Source: Aphanothece sp. CMT-3BRIN-NPC111
Lineage (GTDB): Bacteria > Cyanobacteriota > Cyanobacteriia > Cyanobacteriales > JAHHGU01
DNA: 60,048 nucleotides
Assembly: GCA_019359765.1 (NCBI GenBank)
Contig: JAHHGU010000028.1
Span: 1 to 60,048 of the forward strand
Direction of reading: 5' to 3'
Positions 10,439-18,682 of the stretch are shown in pieces; the stretch's first letter is position 1, and each line of letters begins with the position of its first letter. The notes under the pieces were generated by a model, which was not told where the DNA came from, made no database searches, and worked only from the letters and a program-made list of their open reading frames with translations. A program made the position numbers and the translations under genes.

Positions 10439-10653
10439 GAATTAGAATTAATTAGCAGATAGGGAATCTGGAAATTCTTTTACACTACCTTGTAGCGTTT
10501 TGTTTAGTACCTAGCTTACCGAAAAACTTATTTTTCGGTGCTCTTTTCAGTTAAACTAAGTTACTGAATAGGGCACATTTTAACTTGATGATTCCCTTTT
10601 GGATAATGAATTGAAAAAAAATTCAACTTAGCTGCTAATCAAAGCCACCATTA

Positions 10654-11193
10654 TTAGCTGCCAAGGGTCTTGTAGTCTGTGGCAGGACAAGTGGGAGGAG
10701 CAGTGGTAGTAGCAGTAGGTGCGACCGCAGCCGTTACACCAGGAGCATTTGCCTCACAAGAGACACTACCAATCAGGGCTTCGGTGCCGCTAGTATAGCG
10801 GCTGTTTGCACCCGAATAAGCTTTCAGAGAGGTATCTCTAGCTGTTGCGATAACAGTAGCGGTATCTTGAGCACCAGCAATGGTGTAGGAATAATTGGTA
10901 GTAGTACCTGTAGCACCACCTTTGATTGCACCAATACCTAAAGTATCAAAGCCAGTAGCAAACGCGGCATTTTCAGTCCGATATGCAGTTTGAGTGCGGT
11001 TAACAACGCCTATATTTTGTTTGGCTTCCGATTGTTTAGCTTTAGCACCCTGGTTCAGGAAGTTGGGCAAAGCAATTGCTGCCAGAATCCCGATGATGAT
11101 GATCACGACGAGTAGTTCAATTAATGTAAAACCTTCGTCCTGTTTTTTCTGGTTGAGGTGTTGCAGGAACTTGGCTTTTAATTCTGGTTTCAT
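10654..11193 (-). CDS. Type IV pilin-like protein, copy 1 of tandem triplication
   Basis: A 179-residue prepilin. The type III signal is clear: a charged leader, then G21|F22 with Glu at mature position 5 (EGFTLIELLVVIIIIGILAA), followed by the hydrophobic helix. Prepilin peptidase would cut after G21, and the mature subunit would assemble into a pilus or pseudopilus at the inner membrane. Two Cys near the C-terminus (VSCEANAPG and PPTCPATD) could close the D-loop. The stretch between them is Ala/Thr/Pro-rich, a plausible O-glycosylation zone. A ribosome binding site AAGGAG lies 9 bases before the ATG. It differs from copy 2 at only five residues. PilA-type major pilin is most likely, but minor pilins look similar. 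Confidence 0.88.
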   Translation of the reverse strand: MKPELKAKFLQHLNQKKQDEGFTLIELLVVIIIIGILAAIALPNFLNQGAKAKQSEAKQNIGVVNRTQTAYRTENAAFATGFDTLGIGAIKGGATGTTTNYSYTIAGAQDTATVIATARDTSLKAYSGANSRYTSGTEALIGSVSCEANAPGVTAAVAPTATTTAPPTCPATDYKTLGS

Positions 11194-11627
11194 TAGAGGT
11201 GTCTCCTTGGGGGGGTGGGATGCTTAACTTCTAGCTCCTGGATTTAACTTACCCAAATCTACTCGCTTTCATATCACCCTCTGAAAAAAATTTTGTGGAA
11301 CCTCTTAGCTGAGGCTGATATCGTGTCCGGTAGAATCGTTCGTGTAGATTGAGCTTGGCTGATAGCCAATATGCCCAAAAGCCTTACCATATCCTCTTAT
11401 TTGAGTGTGGAATAAAAGTAGGGGAAGCATTGCGGAATAAAGGTTTTATGATTTAGCGCTCGCCTATTCCCTTATAATGCTTCCCCTCAAGCAAATTAAG
11501 GGTTTGAGAATATACTCTGCCAAAAGTAACAAAATAGAGATGCTCTCAAAACAAGGCAGAGAAACGTATGGGAACTATAAAAATGTGCTTTAACCATACG
11601 GCTAATAAGAGCCACCAGCCACCATTA
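11194..11627. other. Pilin intergenic region with imperfect inverted repeat
   Basis: 434 bases without a gene. The first 110 bases are the pilin 5' leader, nearly identical to that of copy 2, so the duplication unit includes the upstream control region. An inverted repeat follows: GGGGAAGCATT (11421-11431) and AATGCTTCCCC (11476-11486) enclose a partly paired 44-base centre (GAATA/TATTC continue the pairing after a mismatch). This may be a small palindromic element or a structured 3' end for copy 2. Confidence 0.5.
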
Positions 11628-12167
11628 TTAGCTACCAAGGGTCTTGTAGTCTGTGGCAGGACAAGTAGGAGGAGCAGTGGTAGTAGCAGTAGGTGCGACC
11701 GCAGCCGTCGTACCAGGAGCATTTGCCTCACAAGAGACGCTACCAATCAGGGCTTCGGTGCCGCTAGTATAGCGGCTGTTTCCACCCGAATAAGCTTTCA
11801 GAGAGGTATCTAGAGCTGTTGCGATAACGGTAGCGGTATCTTGAGCACCAGCAATGGTGTAGGAATAATTGGTAGTAGTACCTGAAGCACCACCTCTGAT
11901 TGCACCAATACCTAAAGTATCAAAGCCAGTAGCAAACGCGGCATTTTCAGTCCGATATGCAGTTTGAGTGCGGTTAACGACACCTATATTTTGTTTGGCT
12001 TCAGATTGTTTAGCTTTAGCACCCTGGTTCAGGAAGTTGGGCAAAGCAATTGCTGCCAGAATCCCGATGATGATGATAACAACGAGTAGTTCAATTAATG
12101 TAAAACCTTCGTCCTGTTTTTTCTGGTTGAGGTGTTGCAGGAACTTGGCTTTTAATTCTGGTTTCAT
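11628..12167 (-). CDS. Type IV pilin-like protein, copy 2 of tandem triplication
   Basis: A 179-residue prepilin almost identical to the copy at 10654-11193. The changes are K/R, T/S, R/L, A/G and V/T, all after the N-terminal helix. It has the same leader with cleavage after G21, Glu5 of the mature chain, two C-terminal Cys and a Thr/Pro/Ala-rich tail. The start is preceded by AAGGAG at 10 bases. The repeat distance to copy 1 is 974 bases. The high identity including the 5' leader points to recent duplication or ongoing gene conversion. It probably serves as an alternative pilin subunit. Confidence 0.88.
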   Translation of the reverse strand: MKPELKAKFLQHLNQKKQDEGFTLIELLVVIIIIGILAAIALPNFLNQGAKAKQSEAKQNIGVVNRTQTAYRTENAAFATGFDTLGIGAIRGGASGTTTNYSYTIAGAQDTATVIATALDTSLKAYSGGNSRYTSGTEALIGSVSCEANAPGTTAAVAPTATTTAPPTCPATDYKTLGS

Positions 12168-12416
12168 TATGAGGTGTCTCCTTGGGGGGTGGGATGCTTA
12201 ACTTCTAGCTACTGGATTTAACTTACCCACATCCGCTCGCTTTCATATCACCCTGTGAAAAAAAAATTGTGGCCTTCTTAGCTGAGGCTGAACGTAGCTA
12301 ATTAGCACAAAATAATAATATTTATACGGTTTCTTATTAATTTTTACAAAACTTGTCAAATACCTGCTAAAATATATTTCCAAAATTTTCAACCTTGCTG
12401 GTAGTAAGAGTAGCCA

Positions 12417-12941
12417 CTATTTGCTAAGGTCGTTGTAATTAGGAGGACACGGAGGAGCTGCTGTAGTACTAACGGCAGGCGTAAGTGGGGGAGTTGTACC
12501 AGGAGAAGGTGCCTCACAAACAAGACTAGAAATCACCTCATCAATCCTACTGTTTCCACCAGAATAGGCTTTAAGGGCGGTATCCCGAGCTGTTGCTGCA
12601 ATAGTAGCGGTATCGCTACCACCAGCAATTGTGTATGAATAATTAGTAGTGGTACTGCTAGTACTACCTGTGAGGATACCAATGCCTAAAACATCAAAGC
12701 TGCTAGCAAACGCAGTATTTTCAGTCCGGTATGCGGTTTGAGCACGATTGACGACGCCAACATTTTGCTTGGCTTCTGCTTGTTTGGCTTTAGCCGTTTG
12801 GTTAAGTAAGCTAGGTAGACCAATTGCTGCCAGAATGCCAAGGATGATGATGACGATAAGGAGTTCGAGCAGCGTGAAACCTTCGTTCTGTTTTTTTCTG
12901 TTCAGGTGTTGCAGGAACTTGAATTTTAATTCCGTTTTCAT
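12417..12941 (-). CDS. Type IV pilin-like protein, diverged third copy
   Basis: A 174-residue prepilin paralogous to the two genes downstream of it. The leader ends NEG|FTLLELLIVIIILGILAA, so Glu5 is present. It keeps the QTAYRTEN and NYSYTIAGG strings but has diverged in the C-terminal half (LKAYSGGNSRIDEVISSL). The C-terminal Cys pair (VCEAPSPG, PPCPPNY) and a Thr/Pro-rich stretch remain. The leader region upstream still resembles those of the other two copies. It is first in the same-strand series, so it could be co-transcribed with them or have its own promoter. Confidence 0.86.
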   Translation of the reverse strand: MKTELKFKFLQHLNRKKQNEGFTLLELLIVIIILGILAAIGLPSLLNQTAKAKQAEAKQNVGVVNRAQTAYRTENTAFASSFDVLGIGILTGSTSSTTTNYSYTIAGGSDTATIAATARDTALKAYSGGNSRIDEVISSLVCEAPSPGTTPPLTPAVSTTAAPPCPPNYNDLSK

Positions 12942-13087
12942 CAGAGGCGTCTCTTTGAGGGGCAGGATGCTTGGCTTTTAACTTTTGGATTTAGCTTACC
13001 CACTTCCGCCCACTTTCACATCACCTACGGCTTAGCCTCAGCATACAATTCATGTAAGCGCTTTAACCCACTACCCTTTGAGGCATT

Positions 13088-13309
13088 ATGCGCCTCAAGA
13101 GTATTTTTACAGCGATCGCGCTCCTCTCGTTGTTATTTATCGCTATCGGCGATCGCCTATTGCCCAAACCCCTGAGTACAGCAAGCCTGCAAACCCGAAC
13201 CACATTGAATAACTACTTAATGGGGTTGTTTCCCCAAAAAAGATTCAGAAACCCTAATCAGAAAACAGAAAAGGCCGTCCAGCAACTAGAGCAAAGGAAC
13301 CAGAAGTGA
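13088..13309 (+). CDS. Small membrane-anchored protein of unknown function
   Basis: A 73-residue frame with an N-terminal hydrophobic segment at residues 6-20 (FTAIALLSLLFIAIG), then a basic, Gln/Asn-rich soluble tail (QKTEKAVQQLEQRNQK). It contains two HIP1-like octamers. It diverges from the third pilin gene with 146 bases between starts. I recognise no family. Signal anchor plus short periplasmic tail is the best description. Coding status is likely but not certain. Confidence 0.5.
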   Translation: MRLKSIFTAIALLSLLFIAIGDRLLPKPLSTASLQTRTTLNNYLMGLFPQKRFRNPNQKTEKAVQQLEQRNQK

Positions 13310-13525
13310 GGCACCATCAACCACAGCCAGCGTAGGGACACCCGCAAAGGGAATTTCCACAATACGCCTAAGACTGAAGACAAGATTTAATCAGCATTTT
13401 ATGTCAGCTGGATTACCCATAATTACCGGAAAGCCGGCTCTTCCCTTTTCCCTACTCTGCGATATGTAGCATTTAACAAAATAATTGGTATAACTATGGG
13501 GTTGACTTGTTCCCCCTTTGCCCTT

Positions 13526-15136
13526 TTATTTTGTAGATACATTAACGTTATTAAGTTTATAACTATGTATGGCAATTATATTTATTTGATTGTTAAAACT
13601 TTCATCTGAAGTCACCGGAATTAATTGCTCTACGTAGGGCTTATAAATAAATAATTGATAACCTTTATTCCTCAAATGCTTAGCCACAGATAAGTGATCG
13701 CTACCCGTAGTTTCGTAAATAATAGTTGGAAAATAATTATTTAAAATTCGTTCGCTACCTATTAAAACCTGCATTTCATGGTTTTCTACATCAATCTTCA
13801 TTAAGTCTACGTGACTAATATTTTCCTGTTCTGTAAGGCTATCTAGAGAGAAGCAAGGCACCTCTTCAATATTATTCAATTCTTGGTTTTCTTCGAGATC
13901 ATTAACAATAATTTGATTTAATTCGCTGGCTCTATGTATAGAAAGTCGAGCTGTACCATTGCGATTGCTTGCTGCTCCTGCAAATATTTTCACCCAGGAT
14001 AAGTTGTTTATCTTACGAGTTTCTGACAAGCAACTAACACAGCCTGAAAAAGGTTCAACTGCTAAGACACAGCCTTCTGATCCTACTCGTTGAGCAGCGC
14101 TGAAGGTATAAACTCCCACATTAGCACCTACATCAATAACTGTCATTCCAGGTTTTAGCCAATGACGCCAAAGTTCTATTTCTGGTTCAAACCAGTCCCC
14201 TTCTGTAATTAATACATTTGTCACAACACTCTGAAAGCTTGGTTGAACGGCTATTATTAAACTTTCCTCGAAAGGAACATACATAAACTGGCTATTGACT
14301 GTTAACGCATCCCAGTGCCAATTTAAATTTTTAGATTGAGCCAAATTACGAGCAGCATTCAGCCAAAAATCAGCCACTTCAACTTGTTCTAAATCTCGGT
14401 AAGCTAAATAAAGCGCCTGAAGAATAGATACAGACTCTGGTGCCAATTTCCTAGCACGATGTAAATATAAGAGTCCTTCCCATTGCTTGCTTAATAAGTT
14501 GGCTACTCCAAGCTGAAAATTGATAGAAGCCGAATTAGGTAATAGTTGAGCAGCTAGGTGTAGTATCTGGAGTCCGGTAACAGTGTAGGAAACTAGCTTT
14601 GACTGAAATAAAACTTCGCCGAGCAGTAACAACGATTGGCTATAACCATCATCAGCTTTAAAAATTTGCTCAAACTTCTCATAATTGCTTCCTACTGAAC
14701 CTCTACATTTAGAAGGTATATATATCAAACCAAAAGGAACTTTATTTTCAGTAGTATAGGCAGGTTGTAAAATATTAATTAAAGCTGAGTAAGATAAATT
14801 TATTGATTGTTGATATTCTCCTATTAGGCTATGAAATAGAGCCAAATGAATAAGGCAAAGTGGATGGCTATTCATTCTAGCGCCCCTATCTAAAGCTTCA
14901 AAAGCCATTTCTAGATAGTTCACGCGCATATCCAGATTCTCGCATTGCTCTGCTTCGATAAGTGCTATTACTGCAACGTTATTCAAATCTAAGGCAGATT
15001 GGGGATCTTCCCACAAGGTATCTTCATTTATTAAATAAACAATATCCTTTAATGTATTAACTTTTGTGAGACTAGCACTTTTTGCAATAAACTGTAAATA
15101 AGATTCAGCATATAAAGCATTAACTTCCATGAGCAA
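13526..15136 (-). CDS. FkbM-family methyltransferase with helical-repeat N-terminus
   Basis: A 536-residue protein. Residues about 40-290 are TPR-like helices (LGVANLLSKQWEGLLYLHRARKLAPES). Residues 320-530 are an FkbM-type SAM methyltransferase: DVGANVG from D335, AVEPF, and MKIDVENHE, the family form of KIDVEGxE. FkbM enzymes O-methylate sugars and natural products. The neighbouring glycosyltransferases and pseudaminate synthase suggest a glycan or glycoprotein substrate here (inference). The TPR half parallels the TPR halves of the two GT41-like genes, so it may recognise the same carrier protein. The nearest neighbours are ilvC upstream on the same strand (281 bases away) and the small plus-strand gene. 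Confidence 0.82.
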   Translation of the reverse strand: MLMEVNALYAESYLQFIAKSASLTKVNTLKDIVYLINEDTLWEDPQSALDLNNVAVIALIEAEQCENLDMRVNYLEMAFEALDRGARMNSHPLCLIHLALFHSLIGEYQQSINLSYSALINILQPAYTTENKVPFGLIYIPSKCRGSVGSNYEKFEQIFKADDGYSQSLLLLGEVLFQSKLVSYTVTGLQILHLAAQLLPNSASINFQLGVANLLSKQWEGLLYLHRARKLAPESVSILQALYLAYRDLEQVEVADFWLNAARNLAQSKNLNWHWDALTVNSQFMYVPFEESLIIAVQPSFQSVVTNVLITEGDWFEPEIELWRHWLKPGMTVIDVGANVGVYTFSAAQRVGSEGCVLAVEPFSGCVSCLSETRKINNLSWVKIFAGAASNRNGTARLSIHRASELNQIIVNDLEENQELNNIEEVPCFSLDSLTEQENISHVDLMKIDVENHEMQVLIGSERILNNYFPTIIYETTGSDHLSVAKHLRNKGYQLFIYKPYVEQLIPVTSDESFNNQINIIAIHSYKLNNVNVSTK

Positions 15137-15417
15137 AAAGCTCCTGCTATTTATCTATTTTTTATTCTCATACCATAATACATCCCCGTAGACGGCTACT
15201 GCGTACACACATATCGAAAGAAGAGCCATAAAGCGCTTTTATTTCCCTAAATCAGGGTAAAAAAAGAAAGCTTTGAGATTGGTTCCCCCCCTTTTTAAGG
15301 AGGCAGGGGGGATCAGAGGATTCAATGGCTGATCAAAGATATTTGTGTATACACAGTAACCATTGACGGAGAGAGCGTCTTTTCAAGGGTAATCGAGCGG
15401 AAACAATCAGCACGCCT

Positions 15418-16416
15418 CTACGAGCTTTTTTTCAACCAGCTGAACATCGCCCGTAAGTCCTTACCAACATCCTCAATGGGATGTTCTGCTTCCTGACGCC
15501 GCATGGCAGTGAATCCAGCTTTCCCAGATTGGTTTTCTAACACAAATTCACGAGCAAATTGACCACTTTGAATTTCCTGGAGAATCTTACGCATCTCAGC
15601 GCGAGTCTGATCATTCACAATCCGAGGACCACGGGTATAATCGCCATACTCAGCAGTGTTGGAGATGCTGTCGCGCATTTGGGCGAGACCCCCTTCCACA
15701 ACCAAGTCAACGATTAGTTTGACCTCGTGAAGACATTCAAAATACGCTAACTCTGGCTGATAACCGGCAGCTACCAAAGTGTCAAACCCGGCTTTAATCA
15801 GGGCACTCAATCCGCCACACAGTACCGCTTGCTCTCCGAATAAATCAGTTTCGGTTTCTTCCCGGAAGGTAGTTTCCAAGATTCCGGCGCGAGTGCCGCC
15901 GATACCTTTAGCGTAGGCCATGGCGCGATCGCGTGCTTGACCAGAAGCATCTTGATACACGGCAAACAGACTCGGTACACCTTCCCCTTGCTCATAGGTT
16001 CGTCGCACCAAATGACCTGGTCCCTTGGGCGCAACCATCACCACATCCACATCAGCCGGTGGGACAACTTGGCTAAAGTGAATATTGAAGCCGTGGGCAA
16101 AGGCGATTACCTTCCCTGCGGTCAGATGCGGCTCAATTTCATTCTTGTAGACCGTCTTTTGCACCTCATCGGGTAGCAAAATCATGATAAAGTCAGCTGC
16201 CTTAGCGGCTTCAGCGACGCTGTGAACATCCAGACCCGCTGATGAAGCTCGCTCAGCAGACTTACTGCCCGGATACAGCCCCACAATGACGTTCATGCCA
16301 CTATCTTTGAGGTTGAGTGCATGGGCGTGACCTTGAGAACCGTAGCCGATGATGGCAATGGTTTTTCCGGCTAATAGGTCTAAATTGGCATCAGCGTCAT
16401 AATACATCCGAGCCAT
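15418..16416 (-). CDS. ilvC: Ketol-acid reductoisomerase
   Basis: A 332-residue class I enzyme of valine/leucine/isoleucine synthesis. It rearranges and reduces 2-acetolactate (or acetohydroxybutyrate) with NAD(P)H and Mg2+. The Rossmann motif [17 protein letters not shown] is at residues 24-40, followed by VGLYPGSKS, which contacts the cofactor phosphate in NADPH-dependent forms. The metal and substrate motifs [28 protein letters not shown] and [12 protein letters not shown] are all present. Length is normal for cyanobacteria. It is a single-gene unit on the minus strand with a 600-base repeat-bearing upstream region. Confidence 0.97.
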   Translation of the reverse strand: MARMYYDADANLDLLAGKTIAIIGYGSQGHAHALNLKDSGMNVIVGLYPGSKSAERASSAGLDVHSVAEAAKAADFIMILLPDEVQKTVYKNEIEPHLTAGKVIAFAHGFNIHFSQVVPPADVDVVMVAPKGPGHLVRRTYEQGEGVPSLFAVYQDASGQARDRAMAYAKGIGGTRAGILETTFREETETDLFGEQAVLCGGLSALIKAGFDTLVAAGYQPELAYFECLHEVKLIVDLVVEGGLAQMRDSISNTAEYGDYTRGPRIVNDQTRAEMRKILQEIQSGQFAREFVLENQSGKAGFTAMRRQEAEHPIEDVGKDLRAMFSWLKKSS

Positions 16417-16546
16417 AAGGGCAACTCCTTCGGTGCAAGCGTCGTAATTCTCTGCAAACTCTTGATTGTACCAAAAGACGCTCGATGTCAGATAGGCACC
16501 GGAGGCGGTAGGTTAATGCATAAACCCAAATCGGACTCTGAGAATT

Positions 16547-16650
16547 TATCCGAAAAGTTGATTAAAAATATTTTTTACCGCAGATGAAAGCAGATAGACG
16601 CAGATAAACGCAGATATTTGGTCTGGCAAAATTATTTTTCGGATCGGCTC
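16547..16650 (+). repeat. GCAGAT-family dispersed intergenic repeat
   Basis: A unit TCCGAAAAGT, then AAAAATATTTTTTACCGCAG, then spaced GCAGAT copies (AGCAGATAGACGCAGATAAA) and a closing TTTTTCGGATCGGCTCTT. Related copies occur near 27640, 28840, 30730, 33115, 36755, 39845, 48540 and 55310. The two ends (TCCGAAAA and TTTTCGGA) are inverted, which suggests a small foldback element. Confidence 0.65.
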
Positions 16651-16730
16651 TTAATGGATAAGATTGGGCGATCGCATCTGCCAGAGAACATTGTCATGAT
16701 AGAAAAAATTATTAGTTGAGAAAAACAGCC

Positions 16731-16847
16731 TTGGGGGGTCTCCCCCCAAACCCCCCATTGGGGGACGGCCGCGTCCCCCAAGCCCCCTCCGAAAGGTTTG
16801 ATCGGTTTGATGCTGATTTTTCTTTGTAGACAATGAAGTGCCCCTGC
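16731..16847 (+). repeat. G/C-rich 117-bp dispersed repeat, copy A
   Basis: This segment is repeated in inverted orientation at 25283-25400. It contains its own stem (GGGGGACG...CGTCCCCC), runs of six C and six G, and the string GAAAGGTTTGAT. The two copies are about 8.4 kb apart. Confidence 0.8.
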
Positions 16848-17017
16848 CTTGAAAAGGGGGGAGAATCCAGTCAAAGCTCCCTTTTTTAAGGAGAATTTAG
16901 GGGGATCTCCGGGGCGAGAAAACACGCCCTAGTACCCACAAACTTTGTCTTGGCACGACACGTTTAGTGCAAGGAGTGCCAAGATGGAAGTCTAAGCGGA
17001 AGCGTTCTCAAACGGCC

Positions 17018-18571
17018 ATGCCAGAACTACAAGAATCCATCGCGACTCATTACCACGAGCGCACAAAATATGACCCGGAGACGATCGCTGCCAAGGGTCA
17101 GGGGCTAAACTGGGCAACTCAGCCAATACCTTTTAAGGAATACAAAATTGGCACCTCCTTTGACCTCAAGCCTTATCTAAAAGAAAACCCAGAGGCATTT
17201 GTCGATGAGGCCGCAGGTAGCTGGTGGCAGCGTTTGTCACGGTTGCTGTTGTGCAGCTATGGCCTGACAGCTCGGCTGCCAACGATGATGGGGGACGATC
17301 TATATCTGAGGGCAGCACCTTCCGCGGGGGGATTGTATCCGGCAGAAGTTTATTTGATTTCCCGTGGTACGCCGCTACTGCCGCCAGGACTATATAACTA
17401 CCAACCCAAGACCCATTCCTTAATTCATTTTTGGGAGAGTGATGTCTGGATCGCTCTGCAAAATGCCTGTTTCTGGCACCCAGTTTTAGAAAACACCGAG
17501 CTGGCTATAGTTACAACAGCTATTTTCTATCGCTCCGCATGGCGCTATCAAGACCGAGCTTATCGGCGAATTTTTCTGGATACAGGGCATCTCCTGGGCA
17601 ATATTGAGTTAGCTAGCTCGATCAATGACTTTCGGTCGCACTTGATTGGGGGGTTTATTGATGAAGGCGTCAACCAGTTACTTTACCTCGACCCGGAGCA
17701 AGAAGGAGCGATCGCAGTAATTCCCATAGCCGACTTACGGGATGTTAAACAAAATCTGCCACTAGCCCCAACTGCTTTGCCCTCAGCTATTGATACCGCT
17801 TATCCTCAGCTCCCTGATGGTGAAATATTGGCATACTTCCATCGCGCCACGCAGATTGTAGAAACGGGAGATCTGCCCTCTGTATCCAATCCGCCAGCGA
17901 TCGCCAGCGAGGTTGTCACAGAAAAATCCCTAGAGGACAAGTACAACTTTCCCTTTTGTTTAAAAGTTTCGACTGTAACCACGCCCATTAACTGGGGCGA
18001 AAACTTGGAAGGGCTAGAAAGTACAATTCTCAAGCGGCGTTCTACTCGTGCCTACAGCGGCGCGGAGCTAACTTTAAATGAACTTAAAGCCTTACTCGAT
18101 TTCACTTATCAACCCCAGAACTACATTGACCAGGGTTTAGATAGCTCCCCAGACTATTTTGATTTAAGTTTAATTGAAACATTTATCGCCGTTTCCGGAG
18201 TGACTGGGCTGGAAGAGGGCTGCTACTATTACGCGCCTAAAGCCCAGGAGTTGCGCCAGATTCGCTTTAAGAACTTCCGGCGAGAGTTGCACTACCTGTG
18301 CCTAGGTCAAGACTTAGGGCGGGATGCGGGGGCAGTGCTGTTCCACACAGCGGATCTGAAAACAGCCGTGAGCAAGTATGGCGATCGCGTTTATCGCTAC
18401 CTGCACATGGACGCCGGTCATTTGGGGCAGCGATTGAATTTAGCTGCCATCTACCTCAACTTAGGTGTCAGTGGCATCGGTGGTTTCTTTGATGACCAAG
18501 TTAATGAAGTGCTGGGGATTCCAGCAGATGAAGCAGTTTTGTATATCACGACGCTGGGGCGACCGAGGTAG
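17018..18571 (+). CDS. SagB/ThcOx-type double nitroreductase-fold protein
   Basis: A 517-residue protein of two nitroreductase-like halves (about residues 20-260 and 320-515). The N-half shows SAGGLYPAEVYLIS and LDTGHLLGNIELA. The C-half shows RRSTRAYSGAELTLNELKAL and MDAGHLGQRLNLAAIYLNLGVSGIGGFFDDQVN, typical of FMN-binding SagB-like dehydrogenases. The family includes thiazoline/oxazoline oxidases of azole peptides, but no YcaO or E1-like partner is here, so the substrate is unknown. I chose the ATG at 17018 (MPELQESIATHYHERTKY) because the homologous region starts there. A GTG at 16967 would add 17 basic residues. It lies in no obvious operon. Confidence 0.8.
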   Translation: MPELQESIATHYHERTKYDPETIAAKGQGLNWATQPIPFKEYKIGTSFDLKPYLKENPEAFVDEAAGSWWQRLSRLLLCSYGLTARLPTMMGDDLYLRAAPSAGGLYPAEVYLISRGTPLLPPGLYNYQPKTHSLIHFWESDVWIALQNACFWHPVLENTELAIVTTAIFYRSAWRYQDRAYRRIFLDTGHLLGNIELASSINDFRSHLIGGFIDEGVNQLLYLDPEQEGAIAVIPIADLRDVKQNLPLAPTALPSAIDTAYPQLPDGEILAYFHRATQIVETGDLPSVSNPPAIASEVVTEKSLEDKYNFPFCLKVSTVTTPINWGENLEGLESTILKRRSTRAYSGAELTLNELKALLDFTYQPQNYIDQGLDSSPDYFDLSLIETFIAVSGVTGLEEGCYYYAPKAQELRQIRFKNFRRELHYLCLGQDLGRDAGAVLFHTADLKTAVSKYGDRVYRYLHMDAGHLGQRLNLAAIYLNLGVSGIGGFFDDQVNEVLGIPADEAVLYITTLGRPR

Positions 18572-18682
18572 GCTGGGGGAGCTGGGGGAGCTGGGGGAGA
18601 AAAATCAATTATAGCGATCGCACTTCATTGGATGATATACACATGACTAGAGGGGTTCCACGCCCCTTTTCCTGGGAGTTGC

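Larger units (their letters stand above)
16417..17017. other. Repeat-bearing intergenic region, divergent promoters expected
   Basis: About 600 bases between the divergent ilvC and SagB-like genes. It holds a GCAGAT-family dispersed repeat at 16547-16650 and a G/C-rich repeat at 16731-16847. A short inverted pair (CCTTGAAAAGGGGGG and CTCCCTTTTTTAAGGAG) follows near 16848-16895. Apparent frames inside it on the minus strand come from the repeats and are not genes. I could not place promoters with confidence. Confidence 0.6.

Noticed and set aside
11968..12201. Plus-strand frames opposite the pilins (also 10994 and 12748)
   Set aside because: They are conserved only because the pilin genes on the other strand are; no ribosome binding site.
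16632..16925. 97-codon minus-strand frame upstream of ilvC
   Set aside because: Its Gly/Pro-rich product is translation of the G/C-rich dispersed repeat.
17018..18571. SagB-like gene as part of an azole-forming RiPP system
   Set aside because: No YcaO, E1-like or precursor gene nearby, and it is 10.5 kb from the RiPP island with housekeeping genes between.
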